DNA from: Neckera pumila | Lineage: Eukaryota > Streptophyta > Bryopsida > Hypnales > Neckeraceae | DNA length: 64,000 bases | Direction of reading: 5' to 3' | Assembly (NCBI GenBank): GCA_963969595.1 | Contig: OZ018408.1 | Coordinates: 52,205,022 to 52,269,021, forward strand | In this document: piece after piece, positions 24,001 to 35,989 of the stretch | How positions within the stretch are numbered: position 1 is the stretch's first letter | How the letters are laid out: every line of letters starts with the position of its first letter | Notes under the pieces: generated by a model | Database searches by the model: none | What the model saw: the letters and a program-made list of their open reading frames with translations, nothing else | What the model was told of the DNA's origin: nothing | Position numbers and translations under genes: made by a program

Positions 24001-25160
24001 GTAGGACAAGTCCTAATAAATCAATCAAATCATAGTAATTTTTTATTTGCATATAATTATATATTACATAATTTATTAGAACATAAAAGTGAATTATATA
24101 TAACAACAGTTATTTGAGCAAAATTTTTCTTTTGTTGTTGCTTTCACCAATGGAAATCCAATAGTACAGGACCATGTGAACGTCTCATGAAAAGAGCCAC
24201 AAGTAGTCTAAGTTGCAATGTGGGTCTTCTCAAGAGTTGTTTCTTTGGATTATACTTGACAACTTAAACCATGTTTCTAACTATGTTTTTGTTGTGTCTT
24301 CTTGAACTAAATTCTTCTATAGTCATTACTCAAATGACCTTGAAATTTGAATATGTAAGCAAGAACCTTATTATCAAATTATATATATTTTTTATTGAAT
24401 CTTTTTGGGAATTGAAAGAAAATTCTAGGATTCATAATATTTATCTTTTTAATACAATGAAATAATCTGTAGATTTTTTAAGGAAATAATTTCATATGTA
24501 TCTAAAATTGACCTTAAGCTAAGGTTGAAAATTGCTCATTTTAGGCAACATATTTCAAGCCATGTTTTGCAATTGCAGGATGCAGTAAAGTGGAATTTAT
24601 TTAACCTAACATCACACACACACACACAGATATATATATATCGTGAACATTGGATAAAATAGTTAGATGATATTTCTCCGCAATGAAAATGTTTTCATCT
24701 TAGAGAAAATATCATCCAATTATTTCATCTGACATTCACAACAAAAACCTAGAGTGCAATGAGTGAGCATTCTTCTCCATTGTTAGTACAACAATTCATT
24801 GCAATTTGAAGTTGCTAGTATATAAAGTAGACTAGCTGAATTCCGTTCACTATCAAATTCCGTCCCCTACTTTTGGCCCCAATTCCATCTAGAGAGCATC
24901 CAAATTTGTCCAGAAAAAGATCCAAATCCATTCAAAATGAGTGCATTAATGTCAAAATGGGATAACAATGGGATAATGTGTCATTCCTTTATTGGTGAGT
25001 ACTTTAGTGCCATTAGATACACAGAAAGGCAGCTATGGGAATGTTTATGGGACATTTATGATTCCACTTTATAGGCGGTTTCGTAAATTCAAGGTAGAGT
25101 GCTTCAAAAATTCACGAAGATTACAATTTCAATGAGAAAATTATAATTCTACTTGGGATT
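24001..25160. other. Intergenic stretch with a foldback and AC/TA microsatellite
   Basis: AT-rich sequence without supported genes. Around 24,613-24,641 an (AC)n tract runs into an (AT)n tract, followed directly by an inverted repeat at 24643-24739 (separate entry). Confidence 0.5.
24643..24739. repeat. Short inverted repeat (hairpin), 36-bp arms
   Basis: The left arm begins GTGAACATTGGATAAAATAG and runs to GATATTTCTC. The complement of the right arm begins GTGAATGTCAGATGAAATAA and ends GATATTTTCTC. The loop is about 25 bases. It could be a tiny foldback element or a hairpin-forming transcript; nothing in the flanks shows a clear target duplication. Confidence 0.65.
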
Positions 25161-25242
25161 GATCTGTGAAACAAGCGCACACATTTGTGCCCCTCTTCAA
25201 ATTGGGCCCACGATATTTTGATTCCAAATCCATACCTTCAGT

Positions 25243-25621
25243 TTGGATGGATGGATGGATGGATGGATGTTTGTTTGTTTGTTTGTTTGTTTGTTTGTTT
25301 GTTTGTTTGTTTGTTTGTTTGTTTGTTTGTTTGTTTTGTTTTGTTTTGTTTTGTTTTGTTTTGTTTTGTTTTGTTTTGTTTTGTTTTGTTTTGTTTTGTT
25401 TTGTTTTGTTTTGTTTTGTTTTGTTTTGTTTTGTTTTGTTTTGTTTTGTTTTGTTTTGTTTTGTTTTGTTTTGTTTTGTTTTGTTTTGTTTTGTTTTGTT
25501 TGTTTGTTTGTTTGTTTGTTTGTTTGTTTGTTTGTTTTGTTTTGTTTTGTTTTGTTTTGTTTTGTTTTGTTTTGTTTTGTTTGTTTTGTTTGTTTGTTTT
25601 GTTTGTTTTGTTTTGTTTTGT
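25243..25621. repeat. Compound microsatellite: GGAT, TTTG, TTTTG arrays
   Basis: About five GGAT units lead into a long TTTG array (to about 25,333), a very long TTTTG array, a second TTTG block near 25,497-25,535, another TTTTG block, then mixed units. Long open frames in every phase here are artefacts of the 4- and 5-base periods. The array directly abuts TTACATTGAGATCTCCC, the end of a dispersed repeat, and reads as its expanded tail. Confidence 0.95.
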
Positions 25622-26400
25622 TACATTGAGATCTCCCGGACCATGCGTCCCCCGGGCGCGTACTTGGTACCATCGGAAAGCTCTCGGCAAGGAGGGGTGT
25701 ACGAGCTTTGTTTTGTGGTGTTTGGAGCTAGGGTGTGGAAGTTATTGAATTTCGAAGCATTTATGGAATCCAAAAATTAGAAAATTGCTTTTACTTTGAT
25801 TTTGGTTGCGTTCTTAGTACCGTCGGAAAGCTCTTGGTCAGGAGGGGTGGATGGGCTTTGTTTTGTGGCATTTGGAATGATTGTGTGAAAGATATTGAAT
25901 TTCAAAGTTTTTCCCATGAATTAGAAAATTAGGAAATTATTTTTACAATGATTCTGGCTGTGGCAACGACACAGGGCTACGCATTAAGTTAGCATGGTTT
26001 TTTAACCTATGTTTAGAGACCTAATTTGTTTGTTTTGTTACATTGAGATCTCCCGAATCTTGCGTACCCCGGCCGCGTGTTTGGTACTGTTGGAAAGCTC
26101 TCGGCGAGGAGGGGTGCATGGGCTTGGTCTCGTGGCGTTTGCACCTACGGTGCGGAAGTTATTGAAAGTATTTATGGATCAAAAAATTAGAAAATTACTT
26201 TTACTTTGATTTTGGTTGTGTTCTTGGTACCGTTGAAAAGCCCTTGGCGAGGAGGAGTGGAAGGACTTTGTTTCCTGGCATTTGGAATGACGGTGTGAAA
26301 GTTATTTAATTTCAAAGTTTTATATAAATAAAGTAAATAAATAAATGACTTTTCCTTTCGTTTTGGTTGTGGCAAGGGCACAGAGCACACTAGTCAGGTT
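25622..26400 (-). mobile_element. Retroposon-like repeat, two tandem units with (CAAAA)n tail
   Basis: Two units of about 415 bp (25,622-26,030 and 26,039-26,400) each begin TTACATTGAGATCTCCC and contain GGTACyGTyGGAAAGCTC, GAGGnGGGTG, TTTGTTTTGTGG and GGCAACGACACAGGG-like blocks; the last two are present in varying states. On the minus strand each unit ends GGGAGATCTCAATGTAA followed by a CAAAA/CAAA tract. A simple-repeat tail at a fixed end suggests a LINE- or SINE-type retroposon. No reverse transcriptase frame remains. Confidence 0.6.
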
Positions 26401-26759
26401 GGTAATAGGCTTGTCTACCTTTTACATAAATGCCATTCTGGAACCTAACCCATGTGTAAATTGCAGCAGTTTCCCTGGAGAACTCAAATGATTGCCCCAG
26501 CATGATGCACCAATAGGGATTTCTGGACACACATACAAGGATATCACAAGGACGCAAAACGAAGCTGATGATGTAATCTCATAGTCATAGTCAGCTCGAG
26601 GTCATGCAATGTTCATGAAATGTTTGTCTTTTGGAACGTAAGTTGAAGAGGAGTTAAAGCTCAAGTCCGCATGACTGTGCTGCTGTGGAAAGCTGCAGCG
26701 CATTCATGCAATCATATATTACAATGATCTGGACCACAATAACTTAACTTACACTACAA

Positions 26760-26995
26760 TTGTGTGCCCTGTGCAGTTGCCACAGTCAAAATAAAAATAA
26801 AAGTAATTTTCTAATTTTTTTATTCATACTTTGAAATTCAAGAACCTTCACACTCTACGTCCAAATGCCACAAAACAAAGCCCCTCTTTGTTGAGGGCTT
26901 TCCAATGGTACCAAGAATGTGACTAGGGATGTATAGTCCAGGAGATCTCATTGTAACAAACAAACAAACAAATATAACAAACAAAAGAAACAAAC
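26760..26995 (+). mobile_element. Retroposon-like repeat, opposite orientation
   Basis: Complement of the units at 25.6-26.4 kb: it runs CAGTTGCCACAG, CAAATGCCACAAAACAAAG, GGCTTTCCAATGGTACCAAG and GGAGATCTCATTGTAA, and then carries a (CAAA)n tract at its right end (26,956-26,996). The tail is at the same end of the unit as in the other copies, supporting a retroposon origin. Confidence 0.6.
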
Positions 26996-28515
26996 AACCT
27001 AACTAGTTAAGGTATAGATTCTACATTTCCTTGCAAAAAAAGCCATACAACTGAACTCATATTCTTTTGAAGCTACAATTTGCTTCATTTGGAATTTCAA
27101 CCTGCTTATGTCTCATTTGGACTAACGTGGGTATAGTCCACCTATTATGAATATTCAACCCAATTACATCTGTATCTAAATCTAGGAGTTAACATTTTAG
27201 GGTCTAAAAACATTGAAAAATGTAGATAAGATTGTAATTGGATTGAGAATCTGCTATGGATATACCTACCTTACTAGTATGTGATTGCAATTATAAAGCA
27301 TTTGCAAAGCAAAGCTATTCAATGCAGAGTAGAACTTGCAAATAGTCATAACAATACATGATAATCTTTTATGTATATATAACACTACTCAACAATTAGT
27401 GGCTCATGGCTTTTGGGCCTCAAGCAAAAGTACATATTCTAATTAAAAATACATGCAAGTGAATATCATGGAAAACCCGCTACTCTAGAAGAGCTCTTGC
27501 ATATGTGTCAATATTTCTATAGTATAGAGACTTCTTTCACATATACAATCCCAATTGTATTTCATTCCCATTCTTTGTTAATTGAAAAAACAACTTCTTA
27601 CAAAGGCTTAAATACACTTTCTTTTTTTGCCTTGGTGGATAATGTTCAGTGAATAATCTATGCTTTGGTAATACAGGTTCCACACATAGTAAAGACATTC
27701 CATAGTTGCCATAGAAACCAATGTCAGTGTATTGTATAAAGAATCTTGCAAGAGAGATGACTTGTAAGAAATCTTATCATTAACGTCCATAACATCTTAT
27801 TACAAGCTAAACTGCCTTAACTCTTAAAATTCCTTGAAACCAAATTTTGAATTTTGTTGTTTTAAGCAGGTTGAAGAAGTAATAATAAATATATGCATAT
27901 ATTTTAATTTTTCATTAATGTATAAAACATTGTCATTTACTTTTCCTTCCAAAAGACATTTATCAACTTCTAATTCCAAATGTGAATTATAGAACTTTTC
28001 ATTTTCAATATTAAATTTAAATATTGAAAAAAAAATCATTATTTAAAAAAATAATAATTTTAATTTTTTTTTGTGTGTATATTTGCTTCTTAGCTCAAAG
28101 TTGTTAAAGGACTGAAGATAGGGGGCTAAAAAATAAATTTTTTTTATCTATAAAATCTAAGATTTTTACTTTTGAAGATTTATTTTTCATCATAATTCCA
28201 CATGATGCAATCTTCAATGCAATTGTTCAAACTTGCATACAAATTTTTTCAATTTTTTTGCATATTTACAAGTGTTGCAATTGCAAATCTCCTCCTAAAA
28301 GCACTAAAACGCTCTCATACTTATACATGTATGTTTGAAATTGCACCCTGAAAAAAGGTGACTATATTTAAAAAGTGATAATCTAAATTGATAAAGCACT
28401 AAAATTGAAATATATTACAAAAAATCTACCCAAACAAACTTTTAGTTCTGTTTAAATGTTACGCTCTTTAGATTCCATGGATTTGATGGCAAATTATTAG
28501 TTGTTTCCTTTTAAA
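26996..28515. other. Intergenic stretch, no gene recognised
   Basis: AT-rich; short frames only (for example 27608-27790 and 27824-28039, both minus). No repeat match noticed within the window. Confidence 0.5.
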
Positions 28516-28519
28516 TTAA

Positions 28520-29199
28520 ACCTTAAAGTTTAGAACTATGTTTTACTATTCAAACCACTCAAACACTACTATTTCTAATGCACATAGCCATGATGAATAT
28601 ATATAATTTTTTTTGCATATTGAACAATCAAATCTTGTATTAGAATTGTATGAAAATTTATAAAAAAAATTTCAAAAAGCTTAACTAAAATTTAGGAAAA
28701 AATCTCCAAAAACAAAATAAATTGATTTTCATTCTTTAAAAAATTGTTAAGAAGTTGATAAAATTTCTTCTTGAAATAAGTATTATATGTACAAAAAGCT
28801 AATACATCTGTATATATAATACTAAGCCTCAAATACACCAAATCTTGGAGAAAAAATCACATTAGAAATTCATTTAAAAATACTATAGAGTAGATTTTGA
28901 GAAGTTGTAAATTCATTAGGGATATGCATGTTATACGCTTTTACGTCATATTTTTGGTGACCATTTTTTTAGATTTGGCATGTGAAAAGAAAATTGAAAG
29001 ACTTCAAGTCATTTTCATAGTTTAACACCCTCATAATCTTTCAATCCATAACTATTATTGTTGTGTTTTCTTTTCCCACGTGATCTCTAATATGTTTAGT
29101 TTGAAGTTGGGTAGTTACATTTCAAAAAACACTGTTAGATTTTGGTTCAATATAGAGCAAATTCCAAGAAGCTCAAAAAAGGCCTTGGACATTTAGAGG
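28520..29199 (+). mobile_element. Decayed piggyBac-like MITE, 640-680-bp subfamily
   Basis: Starts ACCTTAAAGTTTAGAAC after TTAA (28516-28519) and ends GGCCTTGGACATTTAGAGG before TTAA (29200-29203). The right half matches the element at 58549-59187 (AACACCCTCAT, AATCTTTCA, TTGTTGTGTTTTCTTTTCC, GATCTCTAA). It is 680 bp with no coding capacity. Confidence 0.7.
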
Positions 29200-29633
29200 T
29201 TAAAGGGTTAACAACAAAATAGCTGCATGCAGGCTACGCAACAAATGCATTAAAACATTCTTGAAAGGAGCTCGTAACACCTGGGGCCCATCTACCGTAC
29301 TAATTTCATCAGAGAATCAAATTATGCAAGATGCTCATAACTTCTTTCTTTGACACTCATCCACTTTCTTGAGTTCAAAGGAATAAGCCTCTACTTCAAT
29401 AGCACCCTTAACAGTAGCTCCCAAATTGATACGTATGAGCAAGCAGAAGTAACATGTTGCATACCATTCTCAGCCATATTGATTGAATCCAAATCAAATC
29501 TTTCTATTTAAATTCAGCTTCCTAATGGTTACATGAACAGTAAGATGAGTGCACTCAAAAGATAGTTATGATAAAATTTTCAGTGAATTAAGAAAGTAGC
29601 AGAATGGCACATATAACTTGGAAATGTTCCCAT

Positions 29634-32435
29634 TTACAACTTAGAGATTGGTCGTTTTGTATCTTCAAAATCACTTCCAGTCCCTGGTTGCCTGCTTTGA
29701 GCCCTTCTTGCAGCAGAACTGTAGACTATTTTGTGCACCTCATCAAAATGTGGAGACGCGGCTTTCTTCACCGCGGCTATCCATGCTGTGACACGTTCTT
29801 TGGAGCTCAGAAGCGCCGCAACCTCGTCCTCACCCAGGAGCTGCCAAAGAAAATGAGACAGGGTATGTAAAGCCAACGCAACTTCAGGAAGAATTTAGAG
29901 GATAACAAAACCATTAGGAAGCTGATTGCGCCTCCTTCACAGACCCTTGTTACCCACAACAACTCATCTACGGTGTTCGTTTAACTTGGATGGACTTATT
30001 AGCACTCTGGTCATCTTGATTATTTTGGCCAGATTTCCAAAGATTGGCAATTTTCACGATACCCTTCTAGGCCGATATAATTCTAGGAAACAGAGAAATC
30101 TAGGGTGCCAGTCCCGAAGTGGAGAAGTTCAGAATGCCCGTTGGAACTGCATCTATTTCGAACTTAGATTCTAAAGCTCTAGGGTACCTAAAAATCATTG
30201 AGTACTTGAAAGTAGTAACTCTCAGAACTTGAAGGCCATATTTTGGCACACAGAAATAATGATACGACGATAAACATGTAAGCATGACTTGGCTAAATAC
30301 TTAAGACCACTGATCTCGAATGGAAATGTAGTTGTCTACTGTCGCTTATAGTGGTCTACAACATTCCAAATAGAAATTGCATAAGAAACTCATACACTCA
30401 TAAAAATTTGACCTCAACACATTTGGCTCTTGTACCTAACGATTTCTCAGCTCTACTCATCTCCCCCAATTCATACTCCTACATATGTTGAAATGCATAA
30501 AAAGATGCAGATAGTAGCCTCTGTCGTAAGAACCGCACACGAAGAAGGAATGCACGGATAAAATGGAGTGAACAACGAGATGCTTGTAAAGACGAACCTG
30601 CAGTTGCATGATCTCACAAACAAGGCTCAAATCAGCAATGGATGGCTGATTCCCACCCGCCAAAAATGAGTAACCCTCTTGCAACCACACTGTCTCCATT
30701 ACGTGCAACGACTGCTCAAGAACTGCCAGCCCTTCTGCTGCAGCTCTTGTGTCCAATTTGGCCCCTAACATTGGTGCAATTACCTTGTTGAACACCAAAG
30801 TCACTGCAAGACCCCACCGGTACAAACAGAGTGTCAGTTTTGAGACCTCGGCGAGTCACCCTTGCATCCTTTCCACTGTAGGACAAAGAATTCTGAAGCA
30901 CTACAACAATGAAGAACTGAACCACTGTTGAAGCAATTTATTCCATTGCTAAGCTCGGATACAGGTCAGCATACTTATGAAGGCCAGCACGCCTTCAATG
31001 CTTCTATTGATCTAAAGACTATGTTCGAAGATCTATAACTGCTTTTAGTTCGAGGACTAATAAGGAAGTTACATGCCTCCGCTTTTATGAAAATAAACAT
31101 TCATCACGTACTCCCAGAGAGGTGTTGGTATTCACTCATTCCAATTGTCTTTGTAATGGCCATAAACACAGACTAAATCAAGAATGCAAGAAGCATAGCT
31201 CACGTACTAGAGCCACGTCGCAAATTTAACTGATGCCAATCGAGCACAGATTGAATCTTGACTCTCCTCTGCACATCAGATGGATACCTTCACAGCGAAG
31301 CAAACATGGTCAGACTATGCATACCAGATTCAAGCAAATGAGCAACAAAAGAACTGCCTCCTCCCTTCTACCCAAAATTGGGCAACTAGAGAGGAAAAAG
31401 TAGGAAGTAAGATATATAAAATTTACCAGTGATCAGCGACGCCTGGACGGGTTGATGCCAAATACTGCATAATGGCATGACTGCAGCCAACTTGCATGAG
31501 ATTCCACAAACATATGAATATATTTACAAAGCAATATACAGTGAAAACATGTTGTAAGTCACAATAGTAGAGCAAGTGTCGAGTGAACTCTGAATCGCAA
31601 AGTTTCAATTGGATACTCCGCTTGTGAGGAACCAGAGAAGACGAACCTGGACTACTCAGCAAGTCTCTAGCAAATATCGTATGCAGAATTGAACTATCGG
31701 TATCTCTTACGTCTGTGATGCAGGTACACTTTAACTAATAATCCCCCAAAGTAAATTCAACTGACCTTTCAGATAGCTTAAAACGGCCATCAACTATGCA
31801 CGGAACTTTTCCCAAGGGATTGATTGCTGCACATTGCCAAAATTTCAGCAATCTCGAAACAATCTCATGCTTTTAAGATAAGGATAACCATGTGCAAAAT
31901 TAAAAAAGACAGGAATCTAAATTTGTCACTAACCTCTGAATTCAGGCGTCTTTTGCATCCCTTTCTGTATATTCACTAGATTGAGTTCCACATCGATGTT
32001 ATTCACCCTGCGATCACTCAATCTCACTGAGGATTACAAATGCCAAATTTCCAAAGCTCAAACATGAACGCCAGAAAAAACAATTCCAGAGTCACGCACT
32101 TAACCATGAAGATTCTCAACCAAAGGATTCACGGTTTGAAAACGACCAATTCGATTGATCATTTTGTAAAAGATCAAAAAATAGGGCCACATCTAATATC
32201 ACTATAATCAGTGAAAACACAGCACTTCTTTTTCAAGAAAGAATGGGACAAAAGAAACCCCCATACGACCTAATCAAAAGCGCTTAAACGAAAACATGAG
32301 ACCTAATTTGGTCCTCTTGGGAATACTGAGAAATTGGTGTGAGAGGGGCTACACTCACTTGCAGAAGAGAAGAACAGCTCGACTAGGCTGGGACATGAGG
32401 TCCAAGTACAACTTGAGGTTGCTTGAGGGCGCCAT
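29634..32435 (-). CDS. GSTT: Theta-class glutathione S-transferase, probably peroxisomal
   Basis: Seven exons, spliced minus strand: 32435-32359, 32007-31934, 31826-31766, 31480-31427, 31287-31208, 30803-30598, 29840-29634. They join in frame to 252 aa, the usual theta-class size. The N-terminal thioredoxin-fold domain has LDLMSQPSRAV with the catalytic serine at about residue 15, NPLGKVPCIVDG, and the glutathione-binding ESHAI pair at 70-71. The C-terminal helical domain has NQPSIADLSLVCEIMQLQ and PHFDEVHKIVY. Family chemistry is conjugation or peroxidase activity with glutathione. The protein ends SKL, a canonical PTS1, so I infer import into peroxisomes; Arabidopsis theta GSTs carry similar C-termini. 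Introns are GT-AG. The donor after exon 6 is GTTCGT, slightly unusual. The start gives the standard theta N-terminus. Confidence 0.93.
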
Positions 32436-32571
32436 AGCCACTCGCTTCACCTCCACTTCTCCTACTGCACAAAACTAGAAGATAGTCAAAAACCAAAAAG
32501 CTAAATTCAAAAAAGCTAAAAATCTCACGTCGAAACTACACGCTCGAAATTGAAGTTCCAATCAAGCAGGG

Positions 32572-32580
32572 TTAGGGTTT
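32572..32580 (-). promoter_or_regulatory. Telo-box (AAACCCTAA) upstream of the theta GST
   Basis: The minus strand reads AAACCCTAACCC about 140 bases upstream of the GST start codon. Telo-boxes are common in plant promoters and 5' leaders of housekeeping genes. The position fits a leader or proximal promoter element. The assignment is from motif and position only. Confidence 0.45.
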
Positions 32581-33024
32581 AAGAAAGACCCGATAGTCAG
32601 ATGTACTCATCCCCTGTGAACATCGCAGGAATCCAAAAAATCCACACTAGCAATAACGATTCCGAAATCCACGGGGAACATCAATTGAACAGCAGTATCA
32701 TGCTACATGGTTGCAAAAATATAAATGGTGACCCAAAGGGCGAAATCCAAAGCGAAAAGACATCGTTCTTCACAGTACAAAAGTGGAAAATTCATGCGTT
32801 TGTTGATTCAGCGACGTGAATTTCGAACCTTGAGAAAGAGTAGCGACAGTCTCACTCCGCCAGGCTGATTGATCGAATACCCAATTCGAATTTTCTGCGA
32901 GGATGCCGTGATCAGAAGAGTGGTGAGACGTGGGTGTGGTTTCTGCTGGTGGCCTTTAAAGAAAGGACCGGAATTTCGAGGTAGCTTGACGGGCTCCATG
33001 CAAGAAACTGAAGGATGCAGCACT

Positions 33025-34032
33025 TTACCCTGTTAGAGCATGGCCACCCTTATGCGCTAAGGGTCTGACACTCTTCAAATATGGATGAAAATGGATGAAA
33101 ATGGATGAAAATTGCTATGGGTCCTTCACAACTGGATATTCACAAGTGAGGTCTTTGAAACCAGGATTCATCCTAAATTTAGTTGCTTTATCCTTCATTC
33201 TACTTGATGAGTGGTTGCTTGACTATTTATGGATTGTATTTGGTGACTAAGGATGAGGGACAAAGAAATTGAGGGCCATCCTACTACAATACTAAAATCA
33301 TACAATACTAAAATCACAACAACCTCTATAATATCACAATTCAATTTTGAATAATATTATAGAAATTCAATTGCTTTTGTAATAGCCATAGGATACTTTC
33401 TACTATATATTATATATTCTTTTTCGTTAAATATTTGAAAATCAAATGGATACTTCTAAAAAAAATTTCAAATAAACTTTTCAAACAACAAAACTATAGA
33501 TAAATTCCATGTCTTTTTAAAATGTGATATTAAAAAATAAGGAAGCACCAACCGCCTACATATTCAAATGTGAAGATTCTACTTACATTGTTCACTTATT
33601 TAATTTATTTTTGCAATGTTTTCATCTTTGCAAAGTTTTTTTGTAAAAATTATGATATAAAGATTTTCTTTAATTACTTTATATTGCACTATATAAATTT
33701 TTTTAAAGAATATTGTATGAGGATGTCAATATTTTCATTTAAAGATTATATATACTTTATTTATCTACATTCTATTACATGAAAAGTTGATAAAAGTAAT
33801 ATATTTAATGCGTAGCAAAGCAAGCGCCAATCGTTAGTTCAATATTAAATGGATAAATTGAGCATGCCAAATTTGGCAAGTTAGGGCTCTTCAAATGGCC
33901 TGGTTACTATGCTCAAAATGCATAGTTTGCGAAGATGTAGGAGACACATTCAAGTCTATAATATCAATTTTTTATGCAGGAATAACCAATATGTACTATT
34001 TGGAAATCCCCCCCTTAAAAATAAAATATACA
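33025..34032. other. Intergenic stretch, no gene recognised
   Basis: Contains three tandem ATGGATGAAA units near 33,082-33,110 and otherwise AT-rich sequence. No supported coding region. The open frame 32808-33023 (minus), just upstream of the GST gene, has no recognisable domain. Confidence 0.5.
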
Positions 34033-34036
34033 TTAA

Positions 34037-34970
34037 CCCCTAAAGGATTTTGACTATGTTTTCATCAAAAATGCTTCAAAATTGCCATTTCTAATACAAA
34101 TACCAAATTTTAGAAGAAAAAAGAATTTGGATATATGTAACTGTAAGATCTTGTAGTGTGCTAGTTTGAAAAGATTTGGAAAAAAATTTAGAATTTTCCA
34201 CCGCGCAGATTGCAAGATATTAGTGTTTGAATTGAGGAAAATCTTTTTTTTGTCCCTACAAAAAACTAGGCAAGTGCACTTTACAAGGTCACATTTGTAT
34301 GAAAAGAAGTCCCAAATGGCAGTAACTCTTTGATTCATTACTCAAAGAATATATTAGTTGGCTATATGCTTGAAAAATTTCAGATCATTTGGAATTGTAC
34401 AATATACAGAAAAAAAATAATAAGCAGAAAGAAATATATAATAATTCAAAACACTAAATTGTTAAGAATTTAATTATAGAGTTGAAAAAAGCCAATTCCA
34501 ATGTTTGTAATGTTGTAATAAACAATCTATACCCAATTTTTTTGTTTTAATTTCAAAAATATTGAAAATTGAGTTAAATAAAGGACTTCAAAGTTTATTT
34601 TAGAGCAGAGATTCCATAATTGTCCGCAAACTAAAACTCCTCATAATTTTCATCTCATCAATAAAAATGGAATGATTCAAAGCTTTACATATATATATAA
34701 ATCTAAAGAAACAATTTCAGATTTTTATTTTTTCAGAAAGTGATTTTTTAAGAATTTTTTGAGTTGCCCGCCGAGCATTGAAAATCACATATCATACAAT
34801 AACTTTTTAACCATGCAGTCAAAAGTTGTGAAAATTGTTAGGCCTTAAAGCTACTCCTTAGGAAAATGTTGTGTGAAAATGTCAAAGGAAAAAAGTAAAA
34901 AACTCCGCTTGTAGTGAGCTACCCAAAAATGCTATGTTCTCAAAAAAAAACATGTTCAGTGCTTTAGGGG
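34037..34970 (+). mobile_element. piggyBac-like MITE (copy L), long subfamily
   Basis: A 934-bp element, the same length as copy A, starting CCCCTAAAGGATTTTGAC and ending GTGCTTTAGGGG, with TTAA on both sides (34033-34036, 34971-34974). It is colinear with copy A throughout (ACTATGTTTTCATC, GTAAGATCTTGTAGTGTGC, GCCAATTCCAATG, TTGCCCGCCGAGCA). No coding capacity. Confidence 0.88.
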
Positions 34971-34974
34971 TTAA

Positions 34975-35590
34975 ATTAGGTTGTTTTGTTTTGTTGTTAT
35001 AGTGAGATCTTTGGAACATTAGAAGAGATTTGAAGGCATTGAAGGGCTGTTTCAGGCCCGTTCTCCAATCTGGCTAGATCTGTGAACAGCCAGTACGGGT
35101 TGTCAGAATTTAAAAAAAAGAAAAGAAAAAATGATGTGGCACTGTTTTGACCACTTAAGCTAGCAGCTTTCCTACATTCCTGTAGTCTGAAAATGTAGAA
35201 TAACTTGCGGGCTCTTGGAGGCCTCAAATCTCTTCTAATGCTTTGTGTTCCTCGACCAGTCACTTCCATAGTTCTGTTGGAAAGCTCTCTGCAAAGAGGG
35301 ATTATAGACTTTGTTTTTGTAGTGTTTGGACATACGGTGTGAAAGTTATGATTTTTTTTATTATTTTTTAAACATTAAGTTATTTTGAATTATAAATATC
35401 TTTTAGAATGTGCGTCACTTGGTTGTGTACTTGGTATGGTTAGAAACTTCACCTCTCTCTGTAAGGAGAGGTGCATGGACTTTATTTTGTGGTATTTGGA
35501 CATATAAAGTGGATATTATGGATTTTTGAGTTATTGACCAACAACATAGGGCTATACTAGTATGCACTAAAATATGACTTTTTCATAATA
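34975..35590 (-). mobile_element. Retroposon-like repeat split by a CATTAG-end element
   Basis: TTGTTTTGTTTTGTTGTTAT and AGTGAGATCTTTGGAA at 34,981-35,016, then TTCTGTTGGAAAGCTCTCTG after 35,240, match the units at 25.6-26.4 kb. The second half (GGTATGGTTAGAAACTTC, AAGGAGAGGTGCATGG, CAACAACATAGGGCTA) also matches. The TTTTG tract again lies at the same end. The insertion at 35017-35240 interrupts it just inside that end. Confidence 0.6.
35017..35240. mobile_element. TIR element with CATTAGAA ends and a TGAtGTGGCAC box (copy 3)
   Basis: The left end CATTAGAAGAGATTTGAAGG and the complement of the right end, CATTAGAAGAGATTTGAGGC (continuing CTCC), are nearly perfect inverted copies of over 20 bp. 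It is 224 bp. TGATGTGGCAC at 35132-35142 is the family box with one C-to-T change, as expected from CpG decay. It lies within a retroposon-like repeat that provides an approximate empty site. Confidence 0.82.
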
Positions 35591-35989
35591 TTGGCACGGA
35601 AGGACAAGATGCAAAGCATCAAGATAAAAAAAAGTATCCACACACTCTAAATTTGGAAAATATTTCTAAATCTCTTCCAAATCAAATTTGAAGCAATTCC
35701 TTCAAGAAAAGCACCAAAAAAGGCAATGTCAATTTTTTAACATTTGAAAAATTAATAATTGGCTAAAATTGGAATTGAAAATAATTTTTTTGAAAAATGA
35801 AAAAAGATTTAAGGATGAAAACATTAATACTTTCTCCTTGATTTAAATTACTAAATACTAAGTAGTATTGGACATGCATTTTGTGCGATTTTCTTTACAA
35901 AAAGCATTTGAAGATAAATATTACAATTTGTAACAAAAAATTCTTAAATAAACCAATCAAGAATGCATTAGGATGATTGCAAGAGTCAC

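Noticed and set aside
25166..25780. Long overlapping open frames of 128-204 codons at the TTTG/TTTTG array
   Set aside because: They are artefacts of a stop-free 4- and 5-base repeat; the protein would be only CLFV/FVLFC repeats and occurs in several frames on both strands.
32808..33023. 71-codon frame upstream of the theta GST
   Set aside because: No recognised domain, and it lies where the GST promoter or leader is expected.
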